From the NCBI GenBank assembly GCA_023139225.1, contig JAGLNZ010000658.1, positions 1-5,635 on the forward strand: a stretch of DNA of 5,635 nucleotides. The letters run 5' to 3'. The first letter of the stretch is position 1, and every line of letters begins with the position of its first letter. Shown here in pieces: positions 1 to 5,137 of this stretch. The DNA is from Desulfobacula sp. (GTDB taxonomy: Bacteria; Desulfobacterota; Desulfobacteria; Desulfobacterales; Desulfobacteraceae). The notes beneath the pieces are model-generated. The model was not told where the DNA came from. It was given only the letters and a program-made list of their open reading frames with translations, and did no database searches. The position numbers were made by a program, and so were the translations under genes.

Positions 1-1
1 A

Positions 2-424
2 TGGCCGGGACGGCTTGAGCATGTTATGGAAACCCCACTGGTGATTCTTGACGGGGCACACAACCTTCAGGCAGCCAGGGTTCTTGGAAAACATTTATCA
101 TCAACTTTGAAAAACAAAAAGCTTACACTGGTCCTTGGCATCCTTGATGACAAGCCCTATGAAAAAATGCTTGAAAGCCTTGTGCCCTGTGCTCAAAACA
201 TAATTATCACAAAGGCAAAAATCGACAGGAGCCTTGAACCGTCAGTGTTGAAAAAGGCGGCTCAACGCTTTACCAACTGTCCAATTACCATCATTGAAGA
301 TGTAAAAGAGGCTGTTACCCATGCCATTAATACTTCAAATGATGAAGATGCCGTCTGCATTGCCGGATCTCTCTATGTGGCCGGTGAAGCCAAAGAAAAA
401 TTAGACAATGACCTTGATCATTAG
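2..424 (+). CDS. folC: FolC, folylpolyglutamate/dihydrofolate synthase, 3' end only
   Basis: This is the C-terminal part (140 codons visible) of the Mur-ligase-like enzyme that adds glutamate to dihydropteroate and/or to folates, using ATP in the cytoplasm. The frame is open to the left edge, so the true start is outside the window; the ATG at 26 is internal. Reading from base 2, the visible part opens with WPGRLE, followed by the family signature VILDGAHN (DGAHN at residues 16-20 of the visible part). It ends with CIAGSLYVAGEAK, a typical FolC C-terminus. This corresponds to the C-terminal Rossmann-like domain of the Mur ligase fold, which helps bind the glutamate/folate substrate. The residue after DGAHN is Leu where Pro is commonest, a minor change. 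The gene stops 28 nt before a tRNA-Arg gene on the same strand, and no hairpin terminator lies in that gap. The family call is firm; mono- versus bifunctional activity cannot be judged from this part. Confidence 0.95.
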   Translation, partial: WPGRLEHVMETPLVILDGAHNLQAARVLGKHLSSTLKNKKLTLVLGILDDKPYEKMLESLVPCAQNIIITKAKIDRSLEPSVLKKAAQRFTNCPITIIEDVKEAVTHAINTSNDEDAVCIAGSLYVAGEAKEKLDNDLDH

Positions 425-442
425 CCAAAGGTTAAGTATCAT
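414..442 (+). promoter_or_regulatory. Predicted sigma70 promoter for tRNA-Arg and probably the glycosyltransferase operon
   Basis: A -35-like TTGATC (414-419) and a -10-like TATCAT (437-442, one mismatch to TATAAT) are separated by 17 nt. Transcription would start near 449-450, three or four bases before the mature tRNA 5' end at 453, which is a usual distance for a tRNA promoter. The -35 element lies inside the last codons of folC. There is no other evident promoter for the tRNA or for the gene that begins 9 nt after it. The call rests on motif spacing only. Confidence 0.45.
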
Positions 443-452
443 ATATTTTTTT

Positions 453-528
453 GCGCCCGTAGCCCAGGGGATAAGGCGTCAGCCTCCGAAGCTGAAGATC
501 GCTGGTTCGATTCCAGCCGGGCGCGCCA
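453..528 (+). tRNA. tRNA-Arg, anticodon CCG
   Basis: A complete 76-nt cloverleaf can be folded by hand. The acceptor stem 453-459 pairs with 518-524 (GCGCCCG/CGGGCGC), with discriminator G525 and an encoded CCA at 526-528. The D stem starts at 462 (GCC pairs with GGC) with GG in the loop. The anticodon stem 479-483 pairs with 491-495 (TCAGC/GCTGA), and its loop CTCCGAA carries anticodon CCG at 486-488. The variable loop AGATC is 496-500. The T stem 501-505 pairs with 513-517 around TTCGATT. It reads the arginine codon CGG. The next gene starts 9 nt after CCA with no terminator between, so the tRNA is probably processed from a longer tRNA-mRNA transcript. The downstream glycosyltransferase uses CGG for 5 of its 17 arginines, including the first two. 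Confidence 0.97.
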
Positions 529-537
529 AATACTCTT

Positions 538-1797
538 ATGAATTCATCACTTAAAATAGGGCTTATCAGTTATCGGAGTAATCCCCACTGCGGCGGCCAG
601 GGCGTTTATATCCGGCACTTGAGCCATGCCCTTTGTGAACTTGGTCATAATGTCGAAGTCATTGCAGGACCGCCTGATCCCCTATTAAATAACCAGCTAA
701 ATAACAGGGCAAATAACAATATCACACTCACCAAGCTTAAAACCCTGGATCTTTATAATCCTGAAAATCTTTTCAGAACCCCAAGCCTGGATGAACTCAA
801 GGATCCCATCAACCTGATTGAATGGCTCGATGTCTCCTTCATGGGCTACCCTGAGCCCCTGACCTTTGGAATGCGGGTAAAAAAATACATTCATGAGACA
901 AAAAATCACTATGATATCATCCATGACAACCAGAGCCTTTCATACGGTATTTTGTCCCTGGCAAAAAAAATGCCGGTCACTGCAACCATTCATCATCCCA
1001 TGACGGTGGACAGAAGGCTTGCGGTTCAAAGCACAAAATCCTTTTTAAAAAAGATCAAGGCCCTGCGGTGGTATTCATTTATCAATATGCAGAAAAGAGT
1101 GGCAAAAAAACTGCCCCGCATTATCACGGTTTCCCAAAGTTCCAAAAAAGATATTGCCAAAGAATTCAATATTCCGGAATCAAAGTTTAAAACCATTCCC
1201 ATTGGTATTGATACTGATAATTTTTATCCTATGGATACCGTAAAAAAACATCCCGATCGCATCATTGTGACCAATAGTGCGGACACTCCCTTAAAAGGGC
1301 TTTATCATCTTCTTTTTGCAATAAAAGGTGTCCTGAAAATACGACCGGTCAACCTGGTTGTCATCGGCAGCCCCAAAAAAAACGGTGGTATTGAAAAACT
1401 GGTTAAAAAGCTTGACCTTGGACAACACATTAAATTTACCGGCCGCATTGATCATGAACAATTTGTCAGAGAGTATGCCAAGGCACGCCTTGCGGTTGTC
1501 CCTTCTTTATATGAAGGATTCGGGCTTCCCGTGGGAGAAGCCATGGCCTGTCGAATTCCGGTGATCTGCACCACGGGCGGTGCTTTGCCGGAAGTTGCCG
1601 GAGACGCGGCAAAGCTTGTACCCCCCGGCAATGCAAAGGCATTAGAAAAAGCCATTTTAGAATTGCTGGATGATCCCTCCCAGTGCGAAGCACTTGCCCA
1701 AAAGGGATATCATCGGGTGTTAAAAGAATTCACCTGGGAGAAAACCGCTATAAAAACCGTTGAAGCCTATAAAGAAATTATCAATGATTACCATTGA
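538..1797 (+). CDS. GT4-family glycosyltransferase
   Basis: A 419-residue GT-B-fold enzyme that should transfer a sugar from an activated donor, with retention of configuration, at the cytoplasm or inner membrane face. The N-terminal domain opens with KIGLISYR and the glycine-rich loop GGQGVYIRHL (19-28), which meets the donor phosphates. IHDN and ATIHHP (149-154) follow. The C-terminal domain starts near ITVSQSS (196-202) and IPIGID (220-225), then has SADTPLKGL (247-255), TGRI (301-304) and the EX7E motif EGFGLPVGE with E326 and E334. The usual last element GGALPEVAGD is at 347-356. No signal peptide or membrane segment is seen. The ATG at 538 is the only sensible start: the frame upstream runs into the tRNA and stops at 493-495, and the domain begins at once. 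No Shine-Dalgarno sequence precedes it. An N-rich loop (50-61) is made by a 12-nt repeat. The next gene overlaps its end by 14 nt, implying coupled translation with a methyltransferase. Donor and acceptor are unknown. Confidence 0.92.
   Translation: MNSSLKIGLISYRSNPHCGGQGVYIRHLSHALCELGHNVEVIAGPPDPLLNNQLNNRANNNITLTKLKTLDLYNPENLFRTPSLDELKDPINLIEWLDVSFMGYPEPLTFGMRVKKYIHETKNHYDIIHDNQSLSYGILSLAKKMPVTATIHHPMTVDRRLAVQSTKSFLKKIKALRWYSFINMQKRVAKKLPRIITVSQSSKKDIAKEFNIPESKFKTIPIGIDTDNFYPMDTVKKHPDRIIVTNSADTPLKGLYHLLFAIKGVLKIRPVNLVVIGSPKKNGGIEKLVKKLDLGQHIKFTGRIDHEQFVREYAKARLAVVPSLYEGFGLPVGEAMACRIPVICTTGGALPEVAGDAAKLVPPGNAKALEKAILELLDDPSQCEALAQKGYHRVLKEFTWEKTAIKTVEAYKEIINDYH
685..720 (+). repeat. 12-nt in-frame tandem repeat, three imperfect copies, in the glycosyltransferase gene
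   Basis: Units are 685-696 (ttaaataaccag), 697-708 (ctaaataacagg) and 709-720 (gcaaataacaat). All share AAATAAC at the same place. They fall in frame and encode LNNQ, LNNR and ANNN (residues 50-61), an asparagine-rich stretch between IAGPPDPL and the LKTLDLYNPE segment. The repeat length is a multiple of three, so gain or loss of units would keep the frame. The loop is probably surface-exposed and tolerant of length change. Confidence 0.85.
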
Positions 1798-2494
1798 TTT
1801 TAACAAACTTGATATTCAGCCTGATGCCAGAATCCTTGATATCGGATGCGGTGAAGGCCGGCATACCATAAAGGCCTGCCGGCAAAATAGAACCATGTGC
1901 GTTGGTGCTGATTTTGGTTTTGACAATCTTATTGAAACCAAAAAAAAATTAGCGTTTCATCAGGCCTTAGATGATCTTTGCTGCAAAAGCATTGATCTTT
2001 CCTGTATGGATGTGACAAACCTGCCGTTTAAAAACAGCAGCTTTGATATTGTTATCTGCTCTGAAGTTTTAGAACATATCCCGGATGATACAAAGGCCGT
2101 ATCCGAGCTTGTCAGAATTTTAAAGCCGGGGAAAATTCTTGCTGTCAGTGTGCCAAGATTTTGGCCGGAAAAAATCTGCTGGCTCTTATCAGATGAATAT
2201 TTTAATGCCAATATGGGCCATGTAAGAATCTATATAAAAAAATCTTTGATCAAAATGATTCAATCCTTTGGTGCAAAATTTTTTGCCTCTCATTATGCCC
2301 ACAGTATCCATGCCCCTTTCTGGTGGCTCAAATGTTTTGTCGGACCTGACAGGACAGATTCAAAACTTGTGAATCTTTATCACAGGATGCTTGTCTGGGA
2401 TTTGATGAAAAAACCAAAATCTACTGGATTCATTGATCAATTGCTGAACCCCGTCCTCGGGAAAAGCCTGGTTCTCTATTTTAAAAAATTATAG
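1784..2494 (+). CDS. Class I SAM-dependent methyltransferase (Methyltransf_11 type)
   Basis: A 236-residue cytoplasmic methyltransferase using S-adenosylmethionine. Motif I is LDIGCGEG (18-25), the acidic residue binding the SAM ribose is probably D43 (VGADFG), D76 (CMDVTNLPF) sits at the adenine-contact position, and FDIVICSEVLEHIPDD (87-102) is the post-motif II signature. VRILKPGKILAVSVP follows. The C-terminal third (about 155-236) has aromatic residues (APFWWLKCFVG, YHRMLVWDLMKKP) and is not part of the core fold; it probably forms the acceptor site and may touch membrane or lipid. I chose the ATG at 1784 over the in-frame TTG at 1760: homologues, as I recall them, begin MITIDFN, and neither site has more than a weak purine stretch (AAAGAAA, 1771-1777) upstream. 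The start overlaps the glycosyltransferase stop by 14 nt, so both proteins are likely made together and may modify one product. O- versus C-methylation and the substrate cannot be read from sequence. Confidence 0.9.
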   Translation: MITIDFNKLDIQPDARILDIGCGEGRHTIKACRQNRTMCVGADFGFDNLIETKKKLAFHQALDDLCCKSIDLSCMDVTNLPFKNSSFDIVICSEVLEHIPDDTKAVSELVRILKPGKILAVSVPRFWPEKICWLLSDEYFNANMGHVRIYIKKSLIKMIQSFGAKFFASHYAHSIHAPFWWLKCFVGPDRTDSKLVNLYHRMLVWDLMKKPKSTGFIDQLLNPVLGKSLVLYFKKL

Positions 2495-2511
2495 AGTGTA
2501 AAAAAATCTTA

Positions 2512-2549
2512 AAACAGTTTATATTCTAAAAAGGTCGGACAAACTGTTT
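2512..2549. promoter_or_regulatory. Pair of AAACNGTTT palindromes, possible operator upstream of the nitroreductase operon
   Basis: AAACAGTTT (2512-2520) and AAACTGTTT (2541-2549) are perfect 9-bp inverted repeats of each other, and each is itself a 4-1-4 palindrome. Their centres are 29 bp apart, close to three helical turns, as for two operator half-sites on one DNA face. A possible -10 hexamer TATATT (2520-2525) starts at the end of the first copy, and the second copy abuts the Shine-Dalgarno AAGGA (2550-2554). No good -35 is seen. The same repeats could also form an RNA stem with a 20-nt loop. There is no T tract after the second arm, so it is not a normal terminator. Confidence 0.4.
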
Positions 2550-2560
2550 AAGGATAAATT

Positions 2561-3349
2561 ATGAATCAGACACTGGATATTATTGCAAACAGAAAATCCA
2601 TTCGCGCCTATGAAAAAACAAAAATTGATCAAAAAACAAAAGATAAGATCATCCGGGCAACATTGAGATCCCCTACCGCCGGGAACATGATGCTGTATTC
2701 CATCATTGAGGTGACAAAGCAAAAGACCAAAGATAAACTTGCCGTGACCTGCGATCATCAGCCCTTTATCGCTAAAGCCCCCCTGGTTCTTGTCTTTCTT
2801 GCCGACTATCAAAGATGGGTTGATTATTTTCTTGCCTCAAAAATTGATGAATTTTGCAAACTTCAAAATCTTGCCAAAAAAACACCGCAGCAGGGTGATC
2901 TTTTCCTGGCCTGCTGTGACGCACTCATTGCAGCACAGACTTCTGTTATTGCGGCCCAGTCCCTTGGGATCGGCTCGTGTTATATAGGAGATATCATGGA
3001 AAACTATGAAACGCATAAAACGCTTTTAGATCTGCCCCGATATGTTTTCCCCATTACAATGGTCTGTTACGGCTACCCCACAAAACTCCAGCAGAAAAGA
3101 GAGCTGACCCAGAGATTTGATCCTGAATATGTTTATTTTAAAGATACATACAAAAAATTATCTGAAAAAGACTTTCAGGCAATGTTTAAAAAACGCCACA
3201 AGCAAATCTTTGGCAGCAGGCAAGCAATAAAGGGCGCAAAAAATGTAGGGCAGCACATGTATCAAAAAAAATATACTGCTGATTTTACTGCTGAACTGAA
3301 CCGATCCGTAAATAAAATCATGACTGTCTGGTTCAACCAACAACCTTGA
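2561..3349 (+). CDS. Nitroreductase-family FMN oxidoreductase
   Basis: A 262-residue cytoplasmic flavoprotein, expected to be a dimer that binds FMN and uses NAD(P)H to reduce nitro compounds, quinones, flavins or another unknown acceptor. The N-terminal FMN-phosphate motif is RKSIR (R11, S13, R15), followed by SPTAGNMM (37-44), a flavin-contacting segment. The central helix ACCDALIAAQTSVIAAQSLGIG leads into GIGSCYIGDI (136-145), which contacts the flavin from the partner side. VCYGYPT (about 168-174) is the usual strand end. The tail beyond residue 180 (KKRHKQIFG...GQHMYQKKY...ELNRSV) is longer than in NfsB-type enzymes and looks like the extension seen in one nitroreductase subgroup. The start has a good Shine-Dalgarno sequence, AAGGA, 6 nt upstream. 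It lies 66 bp after the methyltransferase and has its own possible control region; the lipoprotein gene 19 nt downstream is probably in its operon. The physiological substrate is unknown. Confidence 0.92.
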   Translation: MNQTLDIIANRKSIRAYEKTKIDQKTKDKIIRATLRSPTAGNMMLYSIIEVTKQKTKDKLAVTCDHQPFIAKAPLVLVFLADYQRWVDYFLASKIDEFCKLQNLAKKTPQQGDLFLACCDALIAAQTSVIAAQSLGIGSCYIGDIMENYETHKTLLDLPRYVFPITMVCYGYPTKLQQKRELTQRFDPEYVYFKDTYKKLSEKDFQAMFKKRHKQIFGSRQAIKGAKNVGQHMYQKKYTADFTAELNRSVNKIMTVWFNQQP

Positions 3350-3368
3350 GTGATAACGGAGATGAACA

Positions 3369-4391
3369 ATGAATCGACTGGTTTTTCTTTTCCTTACTTT
3401 TTTTGCCATATCAATCACTCAATCCTGTGCCACAGGAACTAAATCAATGATGAGAGAAGATCCTTTAATCGGAAAAATAATTAATACCCAAACAAAGCAA
3501 ACCGTAAATTTTGAGTTGCTGATCAAGGAGATCAGCAACTATGACGTGATCTATCTTTCTGAAAAACATAACAACCCTGACCATCACCATATCCAGCAAA
3601 GAGTCATCCACGCTCTGATTGAAAATGGATTAAAACCAACCATTGGATTTGAATTTTTTTCCATGGATAATACACCTGATCTGCTCAATTTTGTTGATTC
3701 CGGAAAAGTTGCACATCCCAAAAAAATAGAAAAAATCATCGAGGCTGACCTGAGAAAAAAACTGGGCTGGGATACCCAGTCAGATAAAATGTGGAAATAC
3801 TATTTTGATCTTTTAAACATTGCAAAAAAAGAAAAACTCCAGGTGGCGGGGATTGATCTTCCAGCCACATTAAAAAAAAGGATCACACGGAAAGGAATCA
3901 ATGGTATCAGTCCCCTTGAAAAAGAACAAATCTTCTCAACTCAATTGTCTGACAAGGCATACAAAGATTATATGTTTTCAATATTCAAAGCGGTTCACTG
4001 CGGCATGGGGCATGAAAAAATGCAGTCAAGACTGTATGGTACCTGGGTTGCAAGAAACGACAAAATGGCATCATCCATCACCAGGCTTTATTACCATGGC
4101 AAAGGCCCGATCGTCATCATTATTGGCGGCGGACATACCGAGTACGGACTTGGCGTGGTCAACAGGGTTACGGCTGTTGATAAGACCATAAGCCAGGTCA
4201 ATCTTGCTTTAAGGGAAATCAGTGTAAACCCTATAAGCTTATCGGGATATCTTATCTCTCTGGATCTGGAAGGATTTAAAAAAGCCCCCCCGGCCGACTT
4301 TCTCTGGTTTACCCAGAGAGTCTCCTATGCAGATCCCTGTGAAGAATTCAAAGAATCTTTACAAAAAATGAAAAAGTCTTCAAAGAACTAA
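3369..4391 (+). CDS. ChaN-like (Tiki superfamily, haem-binding uptake type) lipoprotein
   Basis: A 340-residue predicted outer-membrane lipoprotein. The signal peptide is residues 1-19, with a hydrophobic run VFLFLTFFAISI and lipidation at C20; the lipobox TQSC is loose but followed by Ala, which favours the outer membrane. The mature protein matches the ChaN/Cofac_haem_bdg family: VIYLSEKHNNPDHHHIQQ (60-77; E65, H67), GFEFF (93-97; E95), GIDLPA in the middle, RLYGTWVARNDKMA, and the late GGGHTEYGLG (253-261; H256, E258). Known ChaN proteins bind haem or are proposed in iron uptake, while the wider Tiki fold includes metal-dependent peptidases, so the activity is open. The first motif usually reads LGExH; here Gly is Ser64. 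The start has GGAG (3358-3361) 7 nt upstream and follows the nitroreductase by 19 nt, so the two are probably co-transcribed. A perfect hairpin lies in codons 49-58. No clear terminator follows. Confidence 0.85.
   Translation: MNRLVFLFLTFFAISITQSCATGTKSMMREDPLIGKIINTQTKQTVNFELLIKEISNYDVIYLSEKHNNPDHHHIQQRVIHALIENGLKPTIGFEFFSMDNTPDLLNFVDSGKVAHPKKIEKIIEADLRKKLGWDTQSDKMWKYYFDLLNIAKKEKLQVAGIDLPATLKKRITRKGINGISPLEKEQIFSTQLSDKAYKDYMFSIFKAVHCGMGHEKMQSRLYGTWVARNDKMASSITRLYYHGKGPIVIIIGGGHTEYGLGVVNRVTAVDKTISQVNLALREISVNPISLSGYLISLDLEGFKKAPPADFLWFTQRVSYADPCEEFKESLQKMKKSSKN
3514..3540 (+). repeat. Perfect 11-bp inverted repeat with 5-nt loop inside the ChaN-like gene
   Basis: AGTTGCTGATC (3514-3524) and GATCAGCAACT (3530-3540) are exact reverse complements around the loop AAGGA (3525-3529). 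In mRNA this would be a stable hairpin in codons 49-58. The loop plus the next base reads AAGGAG, identical to a strong Shine-Dalgarno core, and ATG follows at 3541-3543, but that ATG is out of frame and meets TGA after two codons. It is not followed by a T tract, so it is not a normal intrinsic terminator. Confidence 0.8.
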
Positions 4392-4398
4392 AAATCAA

Positions 4399-4426
4399 TT
4401 GAATTTGTCTTGAACTACTATATATT
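4399..4426 (+). promoter_or_regulatory. Possible sigma70 promoter upstream of the DUF2799-like lipoprotein gene
   Basis: The 98-bp gap between the ChaN-like gene and the next gene contains TTGAAT (4399-4404), 16 nt, then TATATT (4421-4426). This would start transcription near 4433 and give a leader of about 57 nt. The rest of the gap is AT-rich with no further structure that I can see. The match is moderate and AT-rich DNA gives such matches by chance. Confidence 0.35.
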
Positions 4427-4476
4427 GTAAGCTGCGTTTTATTAAATTCGATCAGGATATATTTTTGACCAATAAC

Positions 4477-4481
4477 AGGAG
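4477..4481 (+). promoter_or_regulatory. Shine-Dalgarno AGGAG that selects the GTG start at 4490
   Basis: AGGAG at 4477-4481 is 8 nt before GTG 4490-4492. A nearer ATG at 4482 reads only Met-Ile-Glu before TGA, so it cannot be the gene start. The GTG is the only start at proper distance that leaves a complete lipoprotein signal peptide. Confidence 0.7.
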
Positions 4482-4489
4482 ATGATAGA

Positions 4490-5137
4490 GTGAAAAAAGA
4501 ACAAACCCCGGGATTTAAAACGATTCTATTCTATTTTTTTTTATTGATTGTTTTTTGGACCTTTTCCGGATGTGCAACAATGAAAAAAGAGGAGTGTTTG
4601 ACTGTTGACTGGTACAGTGTAGGTTTTGAAGATGGCACAAAGGGATATAAGGTTTCCCGCATCGGCAGCCACAGAAAATCCTGTGCAAAGTATGGGGTTA
4701 TGCCGGACCTGCAATTATATCAAGAAGGGCGCTCGGAAGGGCTCTTTGAATATTGTACGCCGAATAAAGGCTTTCGTCTCGGTCTCAGAGGCCGCCCATA
4801 TAATGATGTGTGCCGGGGGGAATTGAAAGGTCCGTTTCAGGAGGCATACAATATTGGTAAGGATATTTATTTTTTTGAACACGATATTTTGCAAGAGCAG
4901 AAAGACCTGGAGTTACTAAATCAAGAAATGGTTCAATTAAAGGACTTGTTAAAAAACAAAGAGGACGAACTCGGCAAAAATTGTACGGGTGCTAAAAAGT
5001 GCAAAAAAATACTGGGTGATATACGATCTTTAGATAAGAAAAAAAGAGGCTTGCGTTTTAAAATTATATCGAAAAAGAAATTAATTGCTCATATGAAACA
5101 AACCCTAGCAGATATGAAGCTTCAACCAATGAGATAG
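4490..5137 (+). CDS. DUF2799-like outer-membrane lipoprotein with C-terminal helical hairpin
   Basis: A 215-residue lipoprotein of unknown function, starting with GTG. The signal peptide (1-27) has a charged start (MKKEQ), a long hydrophobic run FYFFLLIVFWTF, and lipobox FSGC with lipidation at C28; Ala follows, which favours the outer membrane. Residues 36-125 resemble DUF2799: DWYSVGFEDGTKG (40-52), C65, PDLQLYQEGRSEGLFEYC (72-89), GFRLGLRG and YNDVC (104-108), then YNIGKDI. Similar Y/W-x-x-G-x-x-(D/E)-G turns recur, suggesting short internal repeats. Four cysteines (36, 65, 89, 108) could form disulfides in the periplasm. From about 128 to 211 the chain is charged and heptad-like, two helices joined by GKNCTGAKKC (162-171), which reads as an antiparallel coiled-coil hairpin with a further cysteine pair at its turn. 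Nine T bases (4534-4542) lie in the signal-peptide codons. The gene's 3' end overlaps the opposite-strand thioesterase gene by 16 nt. Confidence 0.8.
   Translation: MKKEQTPGFKTILFYFFLLIVFWTFSGCATMKKEECLTVDWYSVGFEDGTKGYKVSRIGSHRKSCAKYGVMPDLQLYQEGRSEGLFEYCTPNKGFRLGLRGRPYNDVCRGELKGPFQEAYNIGKDIYFFEHDILQEQKDLELLNQEMVQLKDLLKNKEDELGKNCTGAKKCKKILGDIRSLDKKKRGLRFKIISKKKLIAHMKQTLADMKLQPMR

Noticed and set aside
453..528. tRNA 3' end as an attachment site for a genomic island
   Set aside because: I found no second copy of the tRNA 3' end and no integrase or phage gene in the window.
538..547. 10-bp palindrome ATGAATTCAT covering the glycosyltransferase start codon
   Set aside because: A palindrome with no loop cannot form a hairpin, and there is no matching site nearby to suggest an operator.
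697..924. Minus-strand open frame opposite the glycosyltransferase
   Set aside because: It has no recognisable domain and no ribosome-binding context; it mirrors a conserved plus-strand gene.
1760..1783. In-frame TTG at 1760 as the methyltransferase start
   Set aside because: No ribosome-binding site precedes it, it would lengthen the overlap with the glycosyltransferase gene, and the domain begins right after the ATG at 1784.
1857..1883. GCCGGCA/TGCCGGC inverted repeat early in the methyltransferase gene
   Set aside because: Only 7 bp with a 13-nt loop, and it falls in codons of ordinary sequence; such short pairs are expected by chance.
2519..2812. Minus-strand open frame across the nitroreductase start and upstream gap
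   Set aside because: Composition is low-quality and it lies opposite the conserved FMN-binding codons of the nitroreductase, so it is a shadow frame.
3541..3548. Internal translation start after the AAGGAG in the ChaN-like gene hairpin
   Set aside because: The ATG at 3541 is out of frame and stops after two codons; the in-frame GTG at 3546 is about 15 nt from AAGGAG and would lose the signal peptide.
3901..4191. Alternative plus-strand frame inside the ChaN-like gene
   Set aside because: It overlaps conserved family motifs in the main frame and shows no domain of its own.
4482..4493. ATG at 4482 as lipoprotein start
   Set aside because: It gives three codons and then TGA; the GTG at 4490 fits the Shine-Dalgarno spacing and the signal peptide.
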